In this document: piece after piece, positions 27,027 to 34,709 of the stretch | How positions within the stretch are numbered: position 1 is the first letter of the stretch | Layout: every line of letters begins with the position of its first letter | Notes under the pieces: generated by a model | Seen by the model: the letters and a program-made list of their open reading frames with translations, nothing else | Databases searched by the model: none | What the model was told of the DNA's origin: nothing | Made by a program: the position numbers and the translations under genes | From: Arthrobacter sp. MYb214 | GTDB taxonomy: Bacteria; Actinomycetota; Actinomycetes; Actinomycetales; Micrococcaceae | Reading direction: 5' to 3' | Length of the DNA: 64,000 nt | Assembly (NCBI RefSeq): GCF_002979865.1 | Contig: NZ_PCPZ01000001.1 | Location: 992,001 to 1,056,000, forward strand

Positions 27027-28346
27027 GTGGTTTTCTTATCTCTTGTCGCATCGCATTCCCAGCTCGATCTGGAGACCGTCGCACAAATCAGTGCTTCGGC
27101 CGACGGGCTGGCAGCTGCCTCCGTTAACGGTTCGGCGGCTATCAATGGCGCCGTCGTGCTGGCCACCTGCAACCGCTTCGAAGTCTACGCAGACGTGGAC
27201 CACGTGGAGGACGCAGCAGAACATCTGGTCAACGAGCTGGCAGCAAGCACCGACCTCTCCCCCGAATTCCTGGCCCGCCGTCTCACCACGCTGGAAGGCG
27301 ACCCGGTAGTTGAGCACCTCTTCTCCGTAGGCGCCGGACTGGACTCGGCCGTTGTCGGCGAACGCGAAATCGCTGGCCAGGTGCGTCGAGCACTGACCCA
27401 GGCGCAGCAAGAGAAGACCACAACCAGCAACCTCACCCGCCTGTTCCAGAACGCCACCCGCGCGGCTAAGGATGTCGGTTCGAATACCGACCTTGGCACC
27501 CAGGGCAAGTCCGTGGTTTCGGTGGCCCTCGATCTGGCCGAAGAACTGGCCACTGAAGGCCGCGACTGGTCCGAGCAGGATGTTGTGCTCTTTGGCACCG
27601 GTTCCTACGCTGGCGCCACCATGGCGTTGCTCAAGGAACGCGGCGTCCAGCGCATTTCGGTTTACTCGCATTCCGGGCGCGCCGCAGATTTCACCGCGAA
27701 GCGCGGCGGTTTCCCGCTCAGCGACGAATTGCTGCCGCAGGCCCTGCGCGAAGCTGACATCATCGTTGGCTGCTCCGGCGGCGGTCACCAGTTGGCCCGT
27801 GCAGAGCTTGAAGCGCTGCGCGTGAAGAAGCACCCGCTGATCGCCATCGACATGGCGCTCACCCACGACTTCGATCCGACCATGGTCGAACTGCCCGATG
27901 TTGAACTGATTACCTTGGAATCGGTGCGCATGGCCGCCCCGACCGAGCAGGCCATGGCCGTTCACGCGGCTAGCCGCATCGTCAAGAACGCCACCGCAGA
28001 ATTTGCCGCCGCTCAGCGTGAACGCGAGGCCGACTTCGCGATTGTCGCGCTGCGCCAGCACACCAAAGCCGTTCTGGATGCCGAGATCGCGAAGGTCCGT
28101 GCCCAGCACGGCTGCAGCGCCGCAGCCGAGGAAGTCGAGCTGGCCATGCGCCGCATGGTGCGCCAGCTTTTGCATGTGCCTACCGTGCGTGCCCGCGAAC
28201 TGGCAGGCGAAGGCCGCACCGGCGAATACGTCTCGGCCCTGGAAACCCTCTACGGCTTGGAACTCTCGCAGCCGGAGCCCGGGAAATCGGAGACTACGCA
28301 GGCCCTGGGCAACTGTCCAGCCGCCCCGGAAGCCAAATCAGCGTAG
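27027..28346 (+). CDS. hemA: Glutamyl-tRNA reductase HemA
   Basis: 439 aa from GTG 27027 (VVFLSLVASHSQLDLET). It reduces glutamyl-tRNA(Glu) to glutamate-1-semialdehyde with NADPH, the committed step. The catalytic Cys lies in VVLATCNRFEVYAD near residue 48. The NADP domain is VVLFGTGSYAGATMALL near residue 190, preceded by SVVSVALDLAEELA. A C-terminal helical dimerisation region follows. The N-terminus is typical of the family (S-x-x-H-x-x-x-x-L), supporting this start over the in-frame ORF opening at 26802. hemA is separated from its operon partners and transcribed alone, which could allow independent control of flux. Confidence 0.95.
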   Translation: MVFLSLVASHSQLDLETVAQISASADGLAAASVNGSAAINGAVVLATCNRFEVYADVDHVEDAAEHLVNELAASTDLSPEFLARRLTTLEGDPVVEHLFSVGAGLDSAVVGEREIAGQVRRALTQAQQEKTTTSNLTRLFQNATRAAKDVGSNTDLGTQGKSVVSVALDLAEELATEGRDWSEQDVVLFGTGSYAGATMALLKERGVQRISVYSHSGRAADFTAKRGGFPLSDELLPQALREADIIVGCSGGGHQLARAELEALRVKKHPLIAIDMALTHDFDPTMVELPDVELITLESVRMAAPTEQAMAVHAASRIVKNATAEFAAAQREREADFAIVALRQHTKAVLDAEIAKVRAQHGCSAAAEEVELAMRRMVRQLLHVPTVRARELAGEGRTGEYVSALETLYGLELSQPEPGKSETTQALGNCPAAPEAKSA

Positions 28347-28399
28347 AAAACCTGATTTCCCCCAGCATATTTCCACTTTCCGCACAGAAGCATGGAATA

Positions 28400-28413
28400 C
28401 TACTTCCAAGTAG
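28400..28413. promoter_or_regulatory. Candidate TetR operator palindrome
   Basis: Perfect 14-bp palindrome CTACTTCCAAGTAG in the 138-nt gap between hemA and the TetR gene, 72 nt before the TetR start. Its size and symmetry fit a TetR dimer site. Autoregulation is inferred only from position. Confidence 0.4.
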
Positions 28414-28484
28414 ATTATCCACCCGAGAATTCCTTTGATGACTTGGGAGCTGATCACTCTGCAGCTGGAAAGGCCCCATTCGAC

Positions 28485-29108
28485 ATGACGGAACTCGAAA
28501 ATATCAAAGGCACCCGCCCGCAACGGATGCCCCGTGAAGCGCGTCGTCGCCAGCTGCTGCAGGCAGCGCACCAGGTTTTCGTGGCCCATGGGTACCATGG
28601 TGCGTCCATGGACGAAATCGCTGAAGTCGCCCTGGTTTCCAAACCGGTGCTCTACCAGCATTTCCCCGGCAAACGCGAACTCTACCTCGCCTTGCTGGAT
28701 TCGCACCTGGCCGACTTCAGCCGTCAGCTGGATGAAGCGATCCGCTCCACCAGCGACAATCGCGAGCGCGTCTTCGCCACCATCAACACCTACTACAGCT
28801 ACATCAAGGGCGAATCCCAGGCGTACCGCCTGATCTTCGAATCCGATGTGCTCTCGGACCCGCTGATCGCCCATCGCATCGAGCAGTTCAACAGTTCGCT
28901 GGCTTCCTCCATCGCCCGCGTCGTGGTCGAAGATACCGACATGAGCGAGGAGGAAGGCCTGCTGGCAGGCCGTGCCCTGGCAGGCCTCTCCCAGGTTTCG
29001 GCGCGTTACTGGGCCACCAGCAGCTCCTCGGTGGACCAGAATGCCGCCGTGGATCTCATCTCCCGTTTAGCTTGGCGCGGAATTTCGCAGTTCCCGAAAG
29101 AAAACTAG
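28485..29108 (+). CDS. TetR/AcrR-family transcriptional regulator
   Basis: 207 aa from ATG 28485 (MTELENIKGTRPQ), chosen because it sits just before the helix RMPREARRRQLLQAAHQVF; an upstream ATG at 28392 and a downstream one at 28527 are alternatives. The helix-turn-helix is MDEIAEVALVSKPVLYQHF at about residues 45-63. The C-terminal ligand/dimer domain has no recognisable effector signature. It is followed 64 nt later by the DUF3107 gene, a pairing also found in M. tuberculosis (Rv3208/Rv3208A). The mycobacterial equivalent is conserved but its regulon is unclear to me. A palindrome upstream could be its own operator. Confidence 0.9.
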   Translation: MTELENIKGTRPQRMPREARRRQLLQAAHQVFVAHGYHGASMDEIAEVALVSKPVLYQHFPGKRELYLALLDSHLADFSRQLDEAIRSTSDNRERVFATINTYYSYIKGESQAYRLIFESDVLSDPLIAHRIEQFNSSLASSIARVVVEDTDMSEEEGLLAGRALAGLSQVSARYWATSSSSVDQNAAVDLISRLAWRGISQFPKEN

Positions 29109-29172
29109 CTAAATTAGTGTTCAGAGGCCCCATACGGGACACCTATTTCGTTCGAGAGGATCTGCGACAATC

Positions 29173-29394
29173 ATGGAAATCCGCATTGGCATTCAGAATG
29201 TAGCCCGCGAAGTTGTACTTGAATCCGAGCTCAGCAACGCCGAAGTCAATGAGCTGGTCTCGAAGGCGATCGCCGACGGCACCGTTCTGGCACTGAAGGA
29301 TCCAAAGGGCCGCGAGGTCCTGGTGCCTGCTGCTGGCATCGCTTACGTTGAGGTTGGCCCGGAAGAAGTCCGCCGCGTCGGCTTCGCACAGTAG
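29173..29394 (+). CDS. DUF3107 family small protein
   Basis: 73 aa, with a GAGAGGA ribosome site upstream. The sequence MEIRIGIQNVAREVVLESE, then KDPKGREVLVPAAGIAYVEVG and the Arg-Arg-Val-Gly-Phe end, is the DUF3107 family (the mycobacterial TB9.4 antigen belongs to it). It is a compact beta-rich protein with no transmembrane segment or signal peptide; function is unknown. It follows the TetR gene and ends before a 13-bp perfect terminator hairpin, so it is either co-transcribed with the regulator or has its own promoter in the 64-nt gap. Confidence 0.92.
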   Translation: MEIRIGIQNVAREVVLESELSNAEVNELVSKAIADGTVLALKDPKGREVLVPAAGIAYVEVGPEEVRRVGFAQ

Positions 29395-29433
29395 AGCTTG
29401 TTGCGCGCCGAGGCATCGCCTTGGCAGCTGGTG

Positions 29434-29461
29434 GCCGGTTTCGCTTAGAAGCGAAACCGGC
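29434..29461. terminator. Terminator after DUF3107
   Basis: Perfect 13-bp inverted repeat GCCGGTTTCGCTT / AAGCGAAACCGGC with a 2-nt spacer, followed by TATTTCTTC. It lies 40 nt after the DUF3107 stop. Confidence 0.85.
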
Positions 29462-29515
29462 TATTTCTTCGCCCAAATGGTGATTTGACTCACCGAGTCA
29501 TGGTATTGCTAAGGG

Positions 29516-30961
29516 GTGACTGAACGAAGAATCCGCAGCCCCCGCCCGGTTCCCGCCAACTCGCTGGCCCAGCTACTGCTCGGCCTTGAAGCAGAGTTCG
29601 AGGTACCGGCACCCTTCGACGAGCAAACCCTGAAAGCCGCGGAACTGGCGGTAGCCCAGGTCCAGCACCCCGAAGAAGACGCCACCGGCATCCCGTTCTT
29701 CACCATTGACCCGCTCGGCGCCACCGATCTCGACCAGGCGATGTTCCTTGAACGAAACGGCCAGGGCTATACCGTGCACTATGCGATCGCGGACGTTCCC
29801 GCGTTCGTGACCTTGGGCAGCCAGCTGGACCAGGTGGCCCGCCAACGCGGTCAGACCTATTACCTGCCGCACCGCAAGATCACCTTGCACCCGCCCCTGA
29901 TTTCCGAAGACCAGGGCTCGCTGCTGCCAGACCAGGACCGGCCGGCCTTCCACTGGAAAATTTCCCTGGATGCCGATGGCGCCCTGGGCGAGGTCCAGCT
30001 GAACCGCGCGCGCATCCGTTCCCGCGCCCAGCTCGACTACGCCTCCGCCCAGGCCCGGCTGGATTCGGGGGAACCCGATGAGCAGCTGGAATTGCTCGCC
30101 GAAATCGGTGCTGCGCGCCTGCTGCAGGAGCAACTGCGCGGCGGCGCCTCATTGAACCTGCCGGACCAGGAAATTGAAGAAGCAGGCGACGGCTACAAGC
30201 TGGTCAGCCGCACCCCGCTGCCCCTGGAAGGGCACAACGCGCAGATTTCCCTGCTCACCGGCATAGCCGCAGCCCGCATCATGCTCGAGGCCGGTGTGGG
30301 CATCCTGCGCACCATGCCCGCACCGGATGAAGCGGACCAGCAGGAATTCCGCACCCAGACCCAGTTGCTGGGCACGCCGTGGGACGCAACGCAAAGCTAT
30401 GGGCAGTACCTGCATGCATTGGATGTCAGCGACCCGAAGCAACTGGTGATCATGCATCGTGCCGCTGCGCTGTTCCGCGGTGCGGACTATCGGGTCATAG
30501 CCGGGCAGCCCGAAGAGGAACTGATCCAAGCGGCACTGGCGGCACCCTACGCGCACACCACCGCGCCGCTGCGCCGGCTCGTGGACCGCTTCGTGCTGCT
30601 CACCTGCCACCTGCTTTCCACCGGCCAACCGATCCCCGAGCAGCTCGCCTCGGCCCTGGAAGAGCTGCCCGGGCTGATGCGTACCAGCAGCATTGCCGCC
30701 AACCGGGTGAACAATGCTGCCGTCGACCTGCTCGAAGCCTATGTGCTCAAAACACGTGTCGGGGGAGAATTCCAAGCCATCGTGCTGAAGTCAGCCGAGC
30801 AAAAGGAAGATGGAAAGATTCGTCCCGGAGTGCTGCAGCTGGCCGATGAACCGGTCACCGGAGAGTTTTCCGGTTCCGCCCAGCCGGGCGCCTTGGTGCG
30901 CGTAAAGCTGGTCCAAGCTGATCCCGTGGCCCGCAAGATCAGCTTCGAAATCGTGGCCTGA
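29516..30961 (+). CDS. RNB-domain 3'-5' exoribonuclease (RNase II/R-like, short form)
   Basis: 481 aa, GTG start. The catalytic RNB domain is clear: FTIDPLGATDLDQAMFLER with the metal-binding Asp cluster (about residues 60-80), then VHYAIADVPAFV, YYLPHRKITLHPPLIS and PYAHTTAPLRRLVDR near residue 345. N-terminal cold-shock domains of RNase II/R are missing; only about 55 residues precede the RNB core, and a short S1-like tail follows. This short form is common in Actinobacteria. It probably degrades RNA processively, but substrate range is untested. It is monocistronic between the DUF3107 terminator and the DEAD-box helicase. Confidence 0.92.
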   Translation: MTERRIRSPRPVPANSLAQLLLGLEAEFEVPAPFDEQTLKAAELAVAQVQHPEEDATGIPFFTIDPLGATDLDQAMFLERNGQGYTVHYAIADVPAFVTLGSQLDQVARQRGQTYYLPHRKITLHPPLISEDQGSLLPDQDRPAFHWKISLDADGALGEVQLNRARIRSRAQLDYASAQARLDSGEPDEQLELLAEIGAARLLQEQLRGGASLNLPDQEIEEAGDGYKLVSRTPLPLEGHNAQISLLTGIAAARIMLEAGVGILRTMPAPDEADQQEFRTQTQLLGTPWDATQSYGQYLHALDVSDPKQLVIMHRAAALFRGADYRVIAGQPEEELIQAALAAPYAHTTAPLRRLVDRFVLLTCHLLSTGQPIPEQLASALEELPGLMRTSSIAANRVNNAAVDLLEAYVLKTRVGGEFQAIVLKSAEQKEDGKIRPGVLQLADEPVTGEFSGSAQPGALVRVKLVQADPVARKISFEIVA

Positions 30962-31225
30962 GACTCCTAAACCCGGGTTTCCGGGCAAAACCGGCTATGC
31001 TTGGCCTATTAGTAAATAGGATGCCCGATCGCAATGGGCTGATAGATGAAACAGTTTTATGGCGTCTTCCCAGCGGCCGCCATCCCGCAGGTGCTTGACC
31101 AAGCCACCTAACGTGAAAGTAGCGATCGGCTCCGCTGGATTCGTGCGGTATCCGCATGCTCCTGGCTTGTTGCAAGCCGGAATGGAGCAGGTACCGTGCC
31201 CACATGAAACGAGAACAAAGACATC
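30962..31225. other. 264-nt intergenic region upstream of the DEAD-box helicase
   Basis: No ORF with a credible start and no strong terminator is seen. It probably contains the helicase promoter and a long 5' leader, as is common for DEAD-box helicase genes. Read leftward, 30995-31220 can be translated into a protein-like stretch (LVKHLRDGGRWEDAIKLF) ending in TAG at 30995. It lacks a nearby start codon, so it is not called as a gene. Confidence 0.4.
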
Positions 31226-32851
31226 GTGACTGACACGACGCTTTCGGCCCCAGTGGCCGAACCACAAGACAATGAGCCAACCATCGCAGAGCCGATCAAG
31301 CAGAGCTTTGCCGATTTGAAGGTTCGCGAAGACATCGTTGCTTCGCTTTCGGAAGCCGGGATCGAGTACCCGTTCCCCATCCAGGCCCTGACCCTGCCAG
31401 TTGCCCTGGGCGGCAACGACATCATCGGCCAGGCCAAGACCGGCACCGGCAAGACCCTGGGCTTTGGCATCCCTGCCCTGCAGCGCGTGATCCGCGAAGG
31501 CGACAAGGGCTACGGGGATCTTGAATTCCCCGGTGCCCCGCAGGCACTGATCGTGGCCCCGACCCGCGAGCTGGCCATCCAGGTCGGCGCCGACCTGGCC
31601 CAGGCATCGAAGCACTCGAACATCTCGATCACCACCATCTACGGCGGCCGTCCCTACGAAGAGCAGATCAATGCCCTGAAGGCCGGCACCGACGTGATTG
31701 TCGGCACCCCGGGCCGCTTGATCGACCTGAACCGCCAGCGCGTGCTGAACCTCAAGCAGGTTCGCACCGTGGTACTGGACGAGGCCGACGAGATGCTGGA
31801 CCTGGGCTTCCTGCCCGATGTCGAGCGCATTCTGGCCGCCTTGCCGCCGGTACGCCAGGCGATGCTGTTCTCGGCCACCATGCCCGGCGCCGTGATCACC
31901 ATGGCCCGCCGCTACATGACCCGTCCCACCCACATCCGCGCCCAGGATCCCGGTGATGATGACTCGCTGACCAAGCGCAACATCCGCCAGCTGGTCTACC
32001 GCGCGCACAACATGGACAAGGACGAGATGGTGGCCCGCCTGCTGCAGGCAGAAGGCCGCGGCAAAACCATCATCTTCACCCAGACCAAGCGCTCGGCTGC
32101 CAAGCTGTCCGATGAGCTGGTGGACCGCGGCTTCAACGCCGGTTCGCTGCACGGCGATCTGGGCCAGGGCGCCCGCGAGCAGGCCTTGAAGGCCTTCCGC
32201 GCCGGCAAGGTCGACATCCTGGTAGCTACCGATGTCGCGGCCCGCGGCATCGACGTGGATGACGTCACCCACGTGGTCAACCTGCAGTGCCCGGATGATG
32301 AGAACACCTATCTGCACCGCGTAGGCCGTACCGGTCGTGCCGGCAACACCGGTATTGCGGTCACCTTCGTGGATTGGGATTCGGTGCCCCGCTGGTCGCT
32401 GATCAACAAGGCGCTGGGCCTGAACGTTCCCGAGCCGGTAGAGACCTACTCGTCCTCGCCGCATTTCTTCGCCGACTTGGGAATCCCCAAGGGCACCAAG
32501 GGCCGCTTGCAGCGTGCCAAGAAGACCGCGGCAGCTGAGGGCGATGGCTCGCCACGCCGCGAGGATTCGGCGCGCACCCCGCGCCGCCGCAGCAATTCGC
32601 GTACCCGCACCCGCACCGTGAACGGCGAGCAGACCCAGCAGCGCGGTGCGCAGGACTCCGGCGCCGAACAGGAGGGCGCACGCCACGGCCACTCCAAGGG
32701 CAAACAGGACCGTCCGGCACGCGAAAACGAGCGCCACCGCGAAACCCATGCTTCCGGCGGGGAGCAGGAGGCGACCGAGGGCGCATCCGCTGCCCGCCGA
32801 CGCCGTCCGCGCCGTCGCACCCGCAGCACCGAAGCAGGCGGCCAGGACTAA
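31226..32851 (+). CDS. DEAD-box ATP-dependent RNA helicase (RhlE/CshA-like)
   Basis: 541 aa, GTG start. All core motifs are present: a Q-motif region (YPFPIQALTLP), AKTGTGKT, PTRELAIQ, TPGR, VLDEADEM, FSATMPG, ARGIDV and HRVGRTGRAG. The helicase core covers residues about 25-390. A basic, Arg/Ser/Gln-rich tail (about 430-541, for example RRRPRRRTRSTE) is probably an RNA-binding disordered extension. It likely acts in RNA unwinding during ribosome assembly or decay. It is the positional equivalent of Rv3211. The DNA methyltransferase gene follows after 51 nt and may be co-transcribed. Confidence 0.94.
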   Translation: MTDTTLSAPVAEPQDNEPTIAEPIKQSFADLKVREDIVASLSEAGIEYPFPIQALTLPVALGGNDIIGQAKTGTGKTLGFGIPALQRVIREGDKGYGDLEFPGAPQALIVAPTRELAIQVGADLAQASKHSNISITTIYGGRPYEEQINALKAGTDVIVGTPGRLIDLNRQRVLNLKQVRTVVLDEADEMLDLGFLPDVERILAALPPVRQAMLFSATMPGAVITMARRYMTRPTHIRAQDPGDDDSLTKRNIRQLVYRAHNMDKDEMVARLLQAEGRGKTIIFTQTKRSAAKLSDELVDRGFNAGSLHGDLGQGAREQALKAFRAGKVDILVATDVAARGIDVDDVTHVVNLQCPDDENTYLHRVGRTGRAGNTGIAVTFVDWDSVPRWSLINKALGLNVPEPVETYSSSPHFFADLGIPKGTKGRLQRAKKTAAAEGDGSPRREDSARTPRRRSNSRTRTRTVNGEQTQQRGAQDSGAEQEGARHGHSKGKQDRPARENERHRETHASGGEQEATEGASAARRRRPRRRTRSTEAGGQD

Positions 32852-32902
32852 TCCCCAGTCCAACCGGTCAGCCAACTTTTCCGAAAGGAACCCACACCAG
32901 CG

Positions 32903-33814
32903 GTGCTCGCTCTACCCGAAGAACCAGCTTTGCCCGACGCTGGAACGCAGGATGCCCCGGCGTCCGTCGTTCCAGCCTCGGGTAATACCGTGTATCACGG
33001 TGATAACCTCTCCATCCTTGGCACCCTGCCCGATCAAAGCTTCACCTTGATCTATGTGGACCCGCCGTTCAACACCGGGCGCAAGCAGACCCGTGCCCAG
33101 CGCACCATGGTTCGCGCTGCCGAAGGCGAAGGCGACCGCACCGGATTCAAGGGACGCGAGTACAACACCGAGCTGGGGATCGCCCGTTCGTATCACGATA
33201 CCTTCGACGACTACCTCAGCTTCATCGAGCCGCGGCTACGCGAGGCCCACCGCCTGCTGGCCGAGGACGGCACGCTCTATGTGCACCTCGATTACCGCGA
33301 GGTGCACTACGTGAAGGTGCTGCTCGATGGGATTTTCGGCCGGGACTGCTTCCTGAACGAACTGATCTGGGCCTACGACTATGGTGCCCGCGCCAAGAGC
33401 CGCTGGCCGGCCAAGCACGACACCATCCTGGTCTACGTGAAGGATCCGAAGAAGTACCACTTCGATTCGGCCGAGGTGGACCGCGAGCCGTATATGGCTC
33501 CCGGCCTGGTCACCCCGGAGAAGCGCGCCCTGGGCAAGTTGCCGACCGATGTCTGGTGGCACACCATCGTCTCGCCGACCGGCAAGGAAAAGACCGGCTA
33601 CCCGACGCAGAAGCCCGAAGGCGTGCTGCGCCGGATTGTGGCCGCGTCGTCGCGCCCCGGCGATTGGGTGCTGGACTTCTTTGCCGGCTCAGGCACCACC
33701 GGTGCGGTGTCCGCGAAGCTGGGACGCCAGTATGTGCTGATTGACCAGAACCCCGAGGCCATCGAGGTGATGAAGGCTCGTTTGCCTGGAAGCACCAGCT
33801 ATATCGAGGCCTGA
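32903..33814 (+). CDS. Site-specific DNA methyltransferase (beta-class N6-A or N4-C), orphan
   Basis: 303 aa, GTG 32903 with AAAGGA about 14 nt upstream. The catalytic motif IV LIYVDPPFNTGR occurs first (about residue 50) and the AdoMet-binding motif I DFFAGSGTTGAVSAKLG last (about 252-268), which defines the beta-class order. Between them lie the HDTFDDYL, WAYDYGARAKSRWPAKHD and GYPTQKPEGVLRRI stretches; the latter two are also seen in Type III-like Mod enzymes. No restriction endonuclease gene is adjacent, so it acts alone or regulates. Target sequence cannot be read from the protein. The 3' end overlaps the convergent PHP gene by 16 nt. Confidence 0.9.
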   Translation: MLALPEEPALPDAGTQDAPASVVPASGNTVYHGDNLSILGTLPDQSFTLIYVDPPFNTGRKQTRAQRTMVRAAEGEGDRTGFKGREYNTELGIARSYHDTFDDYLSFIEPRLREAHRLLAEDGTLYVHLDYREVHYVKVLLDGIFGRDCFLNELIWAYDYGARAKSRWPAKHDTILVYVKDPKKYHFDSAEVDREPYMAPGLVTPEKRALGKLPTDVWWHTIVSPTGKEKTGYPTQKPEGVLRRIVAASSRPGDWVLDFFAGSGTTGAVSAKLGRQYVLIDQNPEAIEVMKARLPGSTSYIEA

Positions 33815-34644
33815 GTTCCGTTCCCCTGGGCAATAATCCTATGCAGCATTTCCGGCTCGGTGAGATTCTCGCCGAGCCGGTTCAGCTTTCCGGTGCCGTG
33901 GTAGTCGGAGGATCCGGTGACAATCAGATCGCGATCTGCGGCCAGCTGGAGCAACCAGGCCTTTCCCTCGGCGGTATTGTCCCGGTGGTGCACTTCGACC
34001 CCCGCTAGCCCGGCATCGATCATCTCGTAGAAGGTGGAATCGGGAACTACCCGTCCGCGTGCAGAGGCCTTGGGATGCGCGAACACCGGAACGCCACCGG
34101 CTTCCCGCACCAATTGCACCGCAGTGGCAGGATTCACCGCTGGATGCGAAACGTAGTAGCGCGAACGCGAGGAGAGGATGTTGGCGAACGCTTCATTGCG
34201 GTTATCCACCACCCCCGCGGTCACCAGCGCATCGGCAATATGCGGGCGGCCCACGGTTGAACCCGGCAGGCAATGCTCCCCCACCAGATCCCAGCTGATC
34301 GGATAGTCCTCGGCCAGCAGGTCGACAATGCGGCGGGCACGAACGATCCGCGAGTTCAGCGCAATATCCAGCTCATCGAGCAGCGGCTGGTAGGTGGGGT
34401 CATGCAGGTAGCTGAGCAGATGCACGCTGATGCCGTGGGTATCCTGGCAGGTGATCTCCATGCCCGGTATGAATCCCAGTCCCAGCTTCCCGGCTTGCGC
34501 CGCGGCTTCGGCCCAACCGGTGGTCTGGTCATGATCTGTCAACGCCACGACATCCAGGCCCGCAACCGAAGCGGCGCGCATGAGCTCGGCCGGAGTTTCA
34601 GTTCCGTCGGACACATTGGAGTGGGTGTGCAGGTCGATTCGCAT
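33799..34644 (-). CDS. PHP-domain phosphoesterase
   Basis: 281 aa. Metal-binding PHP motifs are DLHTHSNVSDGTETPAEL at the very N-terminus, VVALTDHDQTTGW near residue 35, and GSSDYHGTGK near the C-terminus. Related proteins hydrolyse nucleoside 3',5'-bisphosphates (pAp) or short oligoribonucleotides; which applies here is not clear. It is cytoplasmic, alone on its strand, and its last 16 nt overlap the end of the methyltransferase gene in antisense. ATG 34644 is preceded by AACCTAGGC, a poor ribosome site. Confidence 0.9.
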   Translation of the reverse strand: MRIDLHTHSNVSDGTETPAELMRAASVAGLDVVALTDHDQTTGWAEAAAQAGKLGLGFIPGMEITCQDTHGISVHLLSYLHDPTYQPLLDELDIALNSRIVRARRIVDLLAEDYPISWDLVGEHCLPGSTVGRPHIADALVTAGVVDNRNEAFANILSSRSRYYVSHPAVNPATAVQLVREAGGVPVFAHPKASARGRVVPDSTFYEMIDAGLAGVEVHHRDNTAEGKAWLLQLAADRDLIVTGSSDYHGTGKLNRLGENLTEPEMLHRIIAQGNGTQASI

Positions 34645-34709
34645 ATGCCTAGGTTATCCCCTGCGCTGATTCTTTGCTGGGATACAGCTGATGGTGACAC
34701 ACTTGGAAC

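Noticed and set aside
30995-32875. 626-codon minus-strand open frame
   Set aside because: It is antisense to the well-supported DEAD-box helicase; long shadow frames are expected in high-G+C DNA and its composition (Gly/Val/Asp-rich, no motif) is not protein-like over most of its length.
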